NCBI GenBank assembly: GCA_000980495.1
Contig: LARN01000077.1
Location: forward strand, 1 to 5,263
Reading direction: 5' to 3'
Length of the DNA stretch: 5,263 bases
Source: Acinetobacter sp. N54.MGS-139
GTDB taxonomy: Bacteria; Pseudomonadota; Gammaproteobacteria; Burkholderiales; Burkholderiaceae_F
The notes beneath the pieces are model-generated. The model saw only the letters and a program-made list of their open reading frames with translations. It was not told the origin of the DNA and did no database searches. Positions 1-5,118 of the stretch are shown here, one piece after another. The position numbers were made by a program, and so were the translations under genes. Positions within the stretch are counted from its first letter, which is position 1. The number at the start of each line of letters is the position of its first letter.

Positions 1-36
1 TGTTGTCGCTCGAATTACTCTTGCTTGGTGTTTGAC

Positions 37-53
37 GGAGTATTTTCTACTCC
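37..53 (-). repeat. small hairpin in the rRNA leader
   Basis: GGAGTA and TACTCC form a perfect six-base-pair stem with a five-base loop. It lacks a U-tract on either strand, so it is not a terminator. In leader RNA it could be part of the structure processed before 16S maturation. A second small stem, TGCAG with CTGCA (85-100), lies just upstream in the transcript. Confidence 0.4.
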
Positions 54-119
54 TTCATCTCCAATAAGATCGAGCATTTAAATTTGCAGCTTTCACTGCA
101 GACTTCTTAGTGCCCGCTC

Positions 120-136
120 TTATCGGTCGTCGATAA
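120..136 (-). promoter_or_regulatory. leader hairpin next to boxA (boxC-like region)
   Basis: TTATCG and CGATAA form a six-base-pair stem with a five-base loop (126-130), immediately after boxA on the minus strand. The following bases GAGCGGGCAC resemble the GTGTGGGC block that follows boxA in other proteobacterial rRNA leaders. Function in antitermination or 16S processing is inference. Confidence 0.45.
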
Positions 137-138
137 AT

Positions 139-150
139 TTTTAAAGATCG
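139..150 (-). promoter_or_regulatory. boxA antitermination element of the rRNA leader
   Basis: On the minus strand CGATCTTTAAAA matches the E. coli rRNA boxA TGCTCTTTAACA at 9 of 12 positions, including the uninterrupted TCTTTAA core. In the family this RNA element is bound by NusB and NusE (S10) and makes RNA polymerase resistant to Rho during rRNA synthesis. The following ATTTATCG also resembles the bases after boxA in known leaders. Confidence 0.75.
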
Positions 151-153
151 TTT

Positions 154-165
154 CGGCTTTCGCCG
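154..165 (-). promoter_or_regulatory. boxB-like hairpin of the rRNA leader
   Basis: The minus-strand sequence CGGC-GAAA-GCCG forms a four-base-pair GC stem capped by a GNRA tetraloop. It sits four bases upstream of boxA and about 25 bases after the P2 start, where the boxB hairpin lies in rRNA antitermination leaders. The role is inferred from position and shape. Confidence 0.6.
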
Positions 166-194
166 CCGCTCAGTTTCATGAACGAAGGTTGGGC

Positions 195-222
195 ATTTTA
201 CAGACTTCAAACTTCTTGTCAA
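195..222 (-). promoter_or_regulatory. rRNA operon promoter P2 (sigma70)
   Basis: On the minus strand TTGACA (217-222) and TAAAAT (195-200) are separated by 16 bases. The discriminator after the -10 box is GC-rich (GCCC), which is typical of stringently controlled rRNA promoters; the expected start is near 188-190. It lies about 100 bases downstream of P1, the usual tandem rRNA arrangement. Its -35 region shares the 10-mer TTGACAAGAA with P1, and both spacers end in GTCTG. Confidence 0.8.
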
Positions 223-292
223 CTCGACAGTTCGTTTCAAACTGTAAACTCTTATTTCATAATCCGAAACTCGTCGTTTCGAACGAGGACGA

Positions 293-321
293 ATTATCCA
301 GACATAAATTATTCTTGTCAA
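293..321 (-). promoter_or_regulatory. rRNA operon promoter P1 (sigma70)
   Basis: On the minus strand a perfect -35 box TTGACA (316-321) is separated by 17 bases from the -10 box GATAAT (293-298). Transcription should start near 285-287 and run leftward into the rRNA leader. The promoter lies about 100 bases past the pgsA terminator, and the DNA upstream is very AT-rich, as expected of an UP element. The near-consensus boxes and the leader downstream support assignment as the distal rRNA promoter. Confidence 0.8.
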
Positions 322-417
322 CGCGGTATAACTACATTTTTCTAGAATTTGTTAACATTATCTTTTAAATTCATAATGTTGCATTAAATGTAAAATTTCG
401 TATGCAACCTTTCCCCT
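322..417 (-). promoter_or_regulatory. AT-rich region upstream of rRNA P1, possible UP element and Fis-type sites
   Basis: This gene-free stretch between the rRNA P1 -35 box and the pgsA terminator is strongly AT-rich. The minus-strand bases just upstream of the -35 box include the A-tract TAGAAAAATG, consistent with an UP element bound by the RNA polymerase alpha subunit. It also contains the inverted repeat GTTGCAT (378-384) and ATGCAAC (402-408) with a 17-base spacer. A regulatory role is inferred from location and composition; no specific protein site is recognised with certainty. Confidence 0.4.
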
Positions 418-452
418 TAAAATAAAAGCCGGAGTCTTATTCGACTTCGGCT
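418..452 (-). terminator. intrinsic terminator of the uvrC-pgsA transcript
   Basis: Reading on the minus strand, AGCCGAAGTC (443-452) pairs with GACTCCGGCT (427-436) across a six-base loop, with a single A-C mismatch. The run TTTATTTTAA follows directly. The stem begins 23 bases after the pgsA stop codon. It separates the uvrC-pgsA transcript from the rRNA promoters that lie downstream in the same direction. Confidence 0.75.
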
Positions 453-474
453 CTTAGGTATTTCTCAATGAATG

Positions 475-1074
475 TTATTTTTGTTTCGGTTCGCTTGAAA
501 AGAACGGAGCGGCCGCTTTCAAATAAACGAACATGGAATAAATTGTCAGGATTGCTGCGATATAAATCAAAATCGTTCCTGTCAGGTAGACATTCCAAGC
601 CCCGATCGGATCAAAGTAAAGAAGCATCGGAATAGAAACCATCTGCGCAATTGCCTTGATCTTTCCGAACCAGTTGACTTTCACTTTGCCGGACTCTCCT
701 ACTCTGGCCATCCACTCACGCAGGGCCGAAACGGTAATTTCTCTTCCGATAATCACCAGGGCAACCAGCATATCTACACGTCCGAAAGCAAGAAGGACGA
801 TTAACGCTGCGCTAACCATAAGCTTGTCAGCAACCGGGTCTAAAAACGCCCCGAGTGTTGTGCCCATTCCGTAACGTCTGGCGATAAATCCGTCCAAGGC
901 ATCCGTGACTGCTGCAACGATAAAGAAGACACATCCGAGTAAGTTCTGCGAATGCATACTAAGAATTGAAGTCGGAATCATGAAGACGCCGACGATTAAA
1001 GGAATCAATGCAATACGTGTCCAAGTAAGGACCATCGGAATATTGATTCGTACTTTTTTAACTGATTTGTCCAT
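475..1074 (-). CDS. pgsA: CDP-diacylglycerol--glycerol-3-phosphate 3-phosphatidyltransferase (PgsA)
   Basis: This inner-membrane enzyme condenses CDP-diacylglycerol with glycerol 3-phosphate to give phosphatidylglycerophosphate and CMP, the committed step to phosphatidylglycerol and cardiolipin. The 199-residue product carries the complete CDP-alcohol phosphatidyltransferase signature D-x2-D-G-x2-A-R-x8-G-x3-D-x3-D: Asp58, Asp61, Gly62, Ala65, Arg66, Gly75, Asp79 and Asp83. Hydrophobic segments near residues 20-36, 44-58, 84-110, 141-153 and 162-186 fit the six-helix family fold. NIPMVLTWTR (residues 11-20) matches the usual PgsA N-terminus, and the GREITVSALREW segment is also typical. ATG at 1072-1074 was chosen; it adds about nine basic residues compared with E. 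coli PgsA, as I remember it. The start lies inside the end of uvrC (17-base overlap) and has no clear Shine-Dalgarno sequence, which suggests translational coupling. An intrinsic terminator follows. Confidence 0.95.
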   Translation of the reverse strand: MDKSVKKVRINIPMVLTWTRIALIPLIVGVFMIPTSILSMHSQNLLGCVFFIVAAVTDALDGFIARRYGMGTTLGAFLDPVADKLMVSAALIVLLAFGRVDMLVALVIIGREITVSALREWMARVGESGKVKVNWFGKIKAIAQMVSIPMLLYFDPIGAWNVYLTGTILIYIAAILTIYSMFVYLKAAAPFFSSEPKQK

Positions 1075-2911
1075 GCAACTGTGCGTAAATTTGTCTGGCT
1101 AATGTTTGAGAGATGCCGTCTACACTCGCGATGTCCTCCACAGACGCGTTGGACAACACTTTCAGACTGCCGAATCGCTCAAGAAGTTTTTGTCTTCTCT
1201 TCGGTCCGACTCCCTCAAGATCCTCAATTCTAGAATAATTTCTAGCCTTAGCCCGCTTCGCTCTCATGCCTGTAATGGCAAAACGGTGTGCTTCGTCACG
1301 AATTTGGGCAATCAGCATCAAAGCCGGAGACTCCTGACCGAGCTTGAGCGGTTCTTTATCGGGATCTGGAAACACCAATTCTTCCAGACCGACTTTACGT
1401 CCCTCACCTTTCGCAACACCGACAATGACGTTTTTATCTAAACCCAACTCGTCAAAAACTTCACAGGCCATTTTCACTTGTCCGCGGCCGCCGTCTACGA
1501 GAACAATGTTCGGCAGAGTAGCCTCTCCGTTTGCAACTCTCTGGTATCTGCGGGTCAAGACTTGTTTCATAGCCGCATAGTCATCGCCTGCCGTGACATC
1601 TTTGATGTTGAACCTTCTGTACTGTGAACTGTCCATGCGGTTCCCGGCAAATACAACACAGGAAGCTTGGGTAGCCTCGCCGGAACTATGGCTAATATCG
1701 AAACACTCAACACGGAAATCTTCATATTCGGACTCCGGAATATCGAGTCCTAATTCCTGAACGAGGGCACCGATTCTTCTCTTTTGACTGCCTTCCTCTG
1801 CAACCCGGCGCCCAAGTGAAACTTTGGCATTAGTTACTGCGAGTTCGAGCCACTTTCTGCGAATATTCTGAGGCCGATAGATGACATTTACTTTCTTGCC
1901 GGCAATCGTATTGAGAAGCTCTTCAATTCGAGGAGAACGCTCCTCCAAATTTATAATGACAACAGGCGGCACATCCATCTGCGTGTAGTGATGGGTAATA
2001 AAGGCCTCAAGGACTTCCTCAAGCTCCGGCAATTCAGCATTCTGGCCTAAGAACGGGAAAGATGCCTTGTCGCCGAGATGGCGGCCGCCGCGAACCATCG
2101 CTAAGTTCACGCATACTTCGCCTTGAGAGGCGACAGCGGCAATGATATCTGCGTTAGCATCCGGCGCAGCTTCCATAGACTGCTGATGAACGACATTGGA
2201 AATCGCAGCCAAGTGGTCTCTCATTACTGCGGCCCGTTCAAAATCGAGTTTCTGCGAGTACTCGTTCATTCTGCGGGTTAAGTCTTCCTGAACCTTTTGA
2301 GAATCTCCCCTAAGAAATTCTTTTGCCAGATCCACCGATTTCCCGTATTCCTCGGGAGAAACTTTTTTGCAGCATCCGCCGCTGCAGCGGCCGATCTGGT
2401 AAAGCAGGCAAGGACGGGAACGGTTATTGAAAACGGAAGCCTCGCAGGTTCTCAGCTGAAAAACCTTCTGAAGCAACAACATGGTGTCTTTTGCAGCATT
2501 CGCATTTGGGTATGGACCAAAATATGAATTTCGCTTATCGAGTGCGCCTCGGTAATAAGACAATCTCGGGTACTCTCCGGAACTTAATTTCAGGTACGGA
2601 TAGGACTTATCGTCACGAAAAAGAATATTGAACCGCGGATCCTGCGTCTTAATGAGGTTCGATTCAAGAATCAGAGCTTCAGCTTCACTGTTCACAACCG
2701 TGATTTGTGCGCTCGCAATCTGGTCGACCATCAATTTGGTGCGCGGCGCCAAAGTTTTTTGGAAGTAACTGGAGACGCGGCGTTTCAAATCTCTTGCCTT
2801 ACCGACATAGAGTAAATTTCCGTCTTTATCAAAATATCGATAAACGCCCGGCAAATGAGGCAGATTCTTTAAAAACTCGGCCGAATCAAATTTCTTGTCC
2901 GGCAGATTCAC
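1058..2911 (-). CDS. uvrC: UvrABC system protein C, excinuclease subunit (UvrC)
   Basis: UvrC makes both the 3' and 5' incisions around bulky lesions once UvrA and UvrB have marked the damage. With the chosen GTG start the product is 617 residues, close to E. coli UvrC (about 610). Domains in order: GIY-YIG nuclease (about 15-95; GVY 22-24, YVG 35-37, Arg45, Glu83); the four-cysteine cluster region C156-x11-C168-x7-C176-x3-C180, linked to a 4Fe-4S cluster in this family; a UVR motif binding UvrB (about 205-238); an RNase H-like endonuclease domain with Asp405 (CFDISH), Asp473 (LVDGG) and His542 (RDEAHRFA); and tandem helix-hairpin-helix motifs (about 562-612). All key residues are present. 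The frame is open up to a TTG at 3010 and has an ATG at 2947, but family similarity begins at FDSAEFLKNLP. The GTG at 2909-2911 has GAAGGA six bases upstream, so I prefer it; the ATG would give 629 residues. It is the first gene of an overlapping pair with pgsA. Confidence 0.96.
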   Translation of the reverse strand: MNLPDKKFDSAEFLKNLPHLPGVYRYFDKDGNLLYVGKARDLKRRVSSYFQKTLAPRTKLMVDQIASAQITVVNSEAEALILESNLIKTQDPRFNILFRDDKSYPYLKLSSGEYPRLSYYRGALDKRNSYFGPYPNANAAKDTMLLLQKVFQLRTCEASVFNNRSRPCLLYQIGRCSGGCCKKVSPEEYGKSVDLAKEFLRGDSQKVQEDLTRRMNEYSQKLDFERAAVMRDHLAAISNVVHQQSMEAAPDANADIIAAVASQGEVCVNLAMVRGGRHLGDKASFPFLGQNAELPELEEVLEAFITHHYTQMDVPPVVIINLEERSPRIEELLNTIAGKKVNVIYRPQNIRRKWLELAVTNAKVSLGRRVAEEGSQKRRIGALVQELGLDIPESEYEDFRVECFDISHSSGEATQASCVVFAGNRMDSSQYRRFNIKDVTAGDDYAAMKQVLTRRYQRVANGEATLPNIVLVDGGRGQVKMACEVFDELGLDKNVIVGVAKGEGRKVGLEELVFPDPDKEPLKLGQESPALMLIAQIRDEAHRFAITGMRAKRAKARNYSRIEDLEGVGPKRRQKLLERFGSLKVLSNASVEDIASVDGISQTLARQIYAQLHGQIS

Positions 2912-2917
2912 GAGTTT

Positions 2918-2923
2918 TCCTTC
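2918..2923 (-). promoter_or_regulatory. Shine-Dalgarno sequence supporting the uvrC GTG start
   Basis: GAAGGA on the minus strand ends six bases before the GTG at 2909-2911, an ideal spacing. The competing upstream ATG at 2945-2947 has AAAGG only three bases before it, and the TTG at 3008-3010 has nothing convincing. This decides the start in favour of GTG, although protein evidence would be needed to settle it. Confidence 0.5.
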
Positions 2924-3024
2924 AGTTTCTTTAAGAGCAGTTTCCATATACCTTTGGTAGGTTTTTTTGAACTTGAAAACGGATTTGATTAAATACGTGT
3001 CGACAGCCAATCAACATTCCCTAA

Positions 3025-3030
3025 ATTATA
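3025..3030 (-). promoter_or_regulatory. possible -10 box of the uvrC promoter
   Basis: A perfect TATAAT lies on the minus strand about 115 bases before the chosen uvrC start. No good -35 hexamer is seen 16-19 bases upstream (AACACC at the 17-base position) and there is no TGn extension, so it is a weak candidate. Initiation here would give a leader of about 105 bases. Confidence 0.35.
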
Positions 3031-3160
3031 GGAAGCAGCCAGATGCTGGTGTTCTGAGTTGTATCACTTTGGTCTAAAGGACAAAATAGTATCTAACATC
3101 GCAAAAATTTGGCGTAACCAATCGTTGCGACGCTTAGCCTTCCTCTTGTTTTCGGTCGGC

Positions 3161-3183
3161 TGATATTAAGATTGCAGAATCTT
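3161..3183 (+). promoter_or_regulatory. possible extended -10 and dyad before earP
   Basis: TGATATTAA (3161-3169) resembles an extended -10 element (TGn followed by a four-of-six match to TATAAT). It would start transcription only 20-35 bases before earP. It runs into the dyad AAGATT-GCAG-AATCTT (3168-3183), a perfect six-base-pair inverted repeat over the expected start point, which could be an operator or a short leader hairpin. No clear -35 box is present, so the assignment is tentative. Confidence 0.25.
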
Positions 3184-3208
3184 TTCCAATCAATTGACTT
3201 ATAAAGGT

Positions 3209-4297
3209 ATGACCATCGATATTTTCTGTGACGTCATCGATAACTTCGGTGATGCCGGTGTCTGCTGGAGATTAGCCTCCATATTTTCCCGCGAGCACGG
3301 TTTTCCTGTGAAGCTCTACATTAATGATGCACAGACGCTGTCGAAAATTACTTCAGGGCTTGATCCGAAAAATTTGCCCTGCCTAGTCGACGGCATTGAG
3401 ATTCACGATTGGAAAGACGCGGAAACTAGTGAGCCGTCACAAGTTGTCATAGAAACATTCGGCTGTCGTCTTCCCTATGCATTCGAACAAAAAATCGCCT
3501 CTGCACGTCCGCAGCCGATTTGGATCAATTTGGAATATTTATCTGCTGAAGACTGGGTAGAAGGCTGCCATAGCCTGCCCTCTCCTCATCCGTCGTTAAA
3601 CGTCAATAAATATTATTTCTTTCCTGGCGTCACAAAGAAGACCGGGGGCCTGATGATTGAGAAAGACTTATTTATTAGACAGAAACACTTTTCTAAGGAT
3701 AGGAATAAATTTTTAGAGGCTTTTAACCTAGACCCCGAAGTATTTACAACTTTTGTCTTCTGCTACCCAAGCGCACCACTGGCCAAATTTTATAAAGCAC
3801 TTCAGAAGCGCGGCAAAGATATCAACTTGCTTCTTCCAAAAGGAGCGGCTACTGAGATTTTGTCCAAGCTTTATAAGGAACATCCTTCTCGAAATATTCA
3901 TTTAGGAATTTCAGAGATGGTTCCTCAATCGGAATTTGACAAATTTTTATGGGCTTCGGATGCTGTAATCATTCGGGGAGAAGACTCTTTCGTCAGAGCT
4001 CAGTTATCCGGAAAGCCATTCATTTGGAACATCTATCCTCAAACAGAAGAGACGCACATTAAGAAATTAGAAGCATTCGGCGAGAGAATCCGTCCTTTTT
4101 ACGGAGCGAGCTATCAAGCCTGGATAGACATGAATCTATCTTGGAATAAATCTTCGAGTGATCTGGCTCCTTACTGGAATCGATGGTGTGAGGAGCTGCC
4201 TCTCATTAAAGAAGCCGCCCTCCGCTGGAGAGACCATCTAGTTTCTCTGCGTTCCCTCGCAGATAATCTGCTTCGCTTCGTGAAAAGCAAAATTTAA
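3209..4297 (+). CDS. earP: Protein-arginine rhamnosyltransferase acting on EF-P (EarP)
   Basis: EarP transfers rhamnose from dTDP-beta-L-rhamnose to an arginine of elongation factor P, an inverting N-glycosylation in the cytoplasm that activates EF-P for polyproline translation. The product is 362 residues from the ATG, or 367 from the in-frame TTG at 3194. The N-terminal block IDIFCDVIDNFGDAGVCWRL carries the aspartates of the DNFGD motif (Asp11 and Asp15 in ATG numbering), and RGEDSFVRAQLSGKPF carries Glu258; these correspond to catalytic residues reported for Neisseria and Pseudomonas EarP. Other family blocks are VIETFGCRLP, WINLEYLSAEDW, LPSPHP, FPGVTKKTGGL and WNIYPQTEE. It has the two-Rossmann-domain GT-B form expected of the family, with no signal peptide or membrane segment. 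Start choice is uncertain: the ATG has AAAGG only one base upstream, and the TTG has no ribosome site but gives the same aspartate numbering as Neisseria EarP. Its substrate gene efp lies 221 bases downstream. Confidence 0.95.
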   Translation: MTIDIFCDVIDNFGDAGVCWRLASIFSREHGFPVKLYINDAQTLSKITSGLDPKNLPCLVDGIEIHDWKDAETSEPSQVVIETFGCRLPYAFEQKIASARPQPIWINLEYLSAEDWVEGCHSLPSPHPSLNVNKYYFFPGVTKKTGGLMIEKDLFIRQKHFSKDRNKFLEAFNLDPEVFTTFVFCYPSAPLAKFYKALQKRGKDINLLLPKGAATEILSKLYKEHPSRNIHLGISEMVPQSEFDKFLWASDAVIIRGEDSFVRAQLSGKPFIWNIYPQTEETHIKKLEAFGERIRPFYGASYQAWIDMNLSWNKSSSDLAPYWNRWCEELPLIKEAALRWRDHLVSLRSLADNLLRFVKSKI

Positions 4298-4407
4298 CGT
4301 TGTTTCTTCAGGAAAACTTTTGGTCGAAGACGGACCGGTTCGCCTTTCGTCGGTCCTCCGTTGAACAATCTTGAAAGATCGTTAGAAGTTGCAATAGACG
4401 GTACCAA
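4294..4407 (-). CDS. possible short hypothetical ORF converging on earP
   Basis: A minus-strand reading frame of 37 codons runs from a TTG at 4405-4407 to a TAA at 4294-4296, overlapping the last bases of earP. The predicted peptide is basic and looks compositionally protein-like, with NDLSRLFNGGPTKGEP followed by VRLRPKVFLKKQR. It has no ATG, no Shine-Dalgarno sequence and no family I recognise, and upstream the frame closes at a stop only a few codons before the TTG. It may be chance, a tiny gene, or the surviving 3' end of a decayed gene. Confidence 0.15.
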   Translation of the reverse strand: MVPSIATSNDLSRLFNGGPTKGEPVRLRPKVFLKKQR

Positions 4408-4411
4408 AATT

Positions 4412-4441
4412 TTGACGAAGCACTGTTTTTAAAGCTAAAAT
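4412..4441 (+). promoter_or_regulatory. efp promoter (sigma70)
   Basis: TTGACG (4412-4417) and TAAAAT (4436-4441) are separated by 18 bases, a strong sigma70 match. Transcription would start near 4448, leaving a leader of about 70 bases before efp. This means efp can be transcribed independently of earP, as expected for an abundant translation factor next to a low-abundance modifying enzyme. Confidence 0.6.
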
Positions 4442-4455
4442 CTTTGCTTTAAAAA
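4426..4455. repeat. perfect 10-base-pair inverted repeat over the efp promoter
   Basis: TTTTTAAAGC (4426-4435) is the exact reverse complement of GCTTTAAAAA (4446-4455), with a ten-base spacer containing the -10 box TAAAAT and ending about where transcription should start. As RNA it would be an AT-rich stem that could terminate earP read-through only weakly, because the T-run (4457-4460) comes after a further A. As DNA it is placed like an operator. Which applies cannot be told from sequence. Confidence 0.5.
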
Positions 4456-4464
4456 ATTTTAGAT

Positions 4465-4486
4465 CGGCCGTTATTCACAACGGCTG
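4465..4486 (+). promoter_or_regulatory. efp leader hairpin
   Basis: CGGCCGTT (4465-4472) pairs with AACGGCTG (4479-4486) over eight base pairs, including one G-U, around a six-base loop ATTCAC. It lies about 17 bases after the predicted transcription start and 32 bases before the efp ATG, so it leaves the start region free. It may stabilise the mRNA 5' end or regulate translation; the function is unknown. Confidence 0.45.
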
Positions 4487-4518
4487 CAGACATTAACCTT
4501 TCATTTTTAAGTATTAAT

Positions 4519-5076
4519 ATGAAAACAGCACAAGAACTTCGCGTCGGCAACGTCGTGATGATCAACAATACTCCGATGGTCATTTTGAAGTCTGAATACA
4601 GCAAGGGCGGCCGCGGTGCCTCCACTGTCAAACTCAAAATGAAGAACCTTCTTTCCAACGGCGGTACCGAAACTGTTTATCGTGCTGATGACCGTTTCGA
4701 AGACATTATCCTCGACAAGAAGGAAGTTTCTTACTCTTACTTCGGCGATCCTCTGTATGTTTGGATGGACGACGAATACAACCAGTACGAAGTTGAAGCT
4801 GAAGTGATGGAAGACGTCCTCAAGTATCTTGAAGACGGCATGAAGGCTGAAGTTGTTCTCTACAACGGCCGTCCTATCTCCATCGAACTCCCGACAATCC
4901 TGGTTCGTGAAGTTGTTTACACCGAACCTGCAGTTAAGGGTGATACTTCCGGCAAAGTCATGAAACCTGCCAAACTGGCTACCGGCCACATCGTTCAGGT
5001 TCCGGCTTTCGTCAACACCGGCGACAAGATCGAAATCGACACAAGAACCGACGAATACCGCAGCCGCGTTATGTAA
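4519..5076 (+). CDS. efp: Translation elongation factor P (EF-P), arginine type
   Basis: EF-P binds the ribosome between the P and E sites and stimulates peptide bond formation at consecutive prolines. The 185-residue product has the standard three beta-barrel layout: KOW-like domain I (about 1-63), OB domain II (about 64-128) and OB domain III (about 129-185, ending in [17 protein letters not shown]). The loop SKGGRGAS places Arg32 at the tip where E. coli has Lys34 in KPGKGQA; Arg32 is the residue rhamnosylated in EarP-containing bacteria, and earP is the gene just upstream. The EpmA/EpmB lysyl route is therefore not expected to act on this protein. ATG at 4519 gives the canonical MKTAQELR N-terminus. 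Only a weak AAG lies upstream (4509-4511), with no clear Shine-Dalgarno sequence, which is odd for a highly expressed gene. Codon choice is strongly biased (many GAA, CGT and CTC codons), unlike earP, fitting high expression. A strong intrinsic terminator follows. Confidence 0.97.
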   Translation: MKTAQELRVGNVVMINNTPMVILKSEYSKGGRGASTVKLKMKNLLSNGGTETVYRADDRFEDIILDKKEVSYSYFGDPLYVWMDDEYNQYEVEAEVMEDVLKYLEDGMKAEVVLYNGRPISIELPTILVREVVYTEPAVKGDTSGKVMKPAKLATGHIVQVPAFVNTGDKIEIDTRTDEYRSRVM

Positions 5077-5086
5077 TTTGTCGGTC

Positions 5087-5113
5087 TTCAATCTCACTTA
5101 ACAAGAGATTGAA
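5087..5113. repeat. hairpin between the efp stop codon and terminator
   Basis: TTCAATCTC (5087-5095) and GAGATTGAA (5105-5113) form a perfect nine-base-pair stem with a nine-base loop. It starts 11 bases after the efp stop codon and ends five bases before the terminator stem. It has no T-run after it on the plus strand, so by itself it is not an intrinsic terminator; it could protect the mRNA 3' end. Confidence 0.5.
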
Positions 5114-5118
5114 AAACC

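Larger units (their letters stand above)
1..286 (-). other. rRNA operon leader (upstream of a 16S rRNA gene beyond the left edge)
   Basis: This stretch reads on the minus strand as the transcribed leader of a ribosomal RNA operon. Seen in the sequence: two tandem near-consensus sigma70 promoters feed into it, followed in order by a GAAA-capped hairpin, a boxA-like element, the block GATAAGAGCGGGCAC, and several small hairpins. From memory, the boxA block and the words after it closely match Burkholderia rRNA leaders (ATCTTTAAAAATT followed by CCGATAAGTGTGGGC) and, more loosely, the E. coli rrn leader. The last minus-strand bases, with GAGCGAC, resemble the sequence just before mature 16S rRNA in related bacteria, so the 16S gene probably starts within a few tens of bases past position 1; that part is inference because no 16S sequence is visible. 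An 88-codon basic reading frame covers the region, but its TTG start is the P1 -35 box, so I treat it as non-coding. Confidence 0.8.

Noticed and set aside
55..321. Minus-strand 88-residue basic ORF
   Set aside because: Its TTG start is the -35 box of a near-consensus promoter, and its whole length is explained by rRNA promoters, boxA and leader hairpins. The protein resembles no family I know.
656..2934. Several plus-strand ORFs of 65-111 residues within pgsA and uvrC
   Set aside because: They are opposite-strand shadows of two well-recognised genes, with no ribosome sites or family similarity.
2953..3018. Small minus-strand frame beginning ATG TTG ATT upstream of uvrC as a leader peptide
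   Set aside because: Its AGGG is only one base before the ATG, the roughly 28-codon peptide shows no recognisable pattern, and it lies out of frame over the uvrC N-terminal extension.
4332..4356. Dyad GGACCG/CGGTCC after earP considered as the earP terminator
   Set aside because: The stem is only six perfect base pairs with a 13-base loop, and no T-run follows on either strand. It also falls inside the possible short ORF.
4507..5097. Minus-strand 196-residue ORF opposite efp
   Set aside because: It mirrors the efp coding region; strong codon bias in efp removes stop codons on the opposite strand. The efp frame matches EF-P from end to end.
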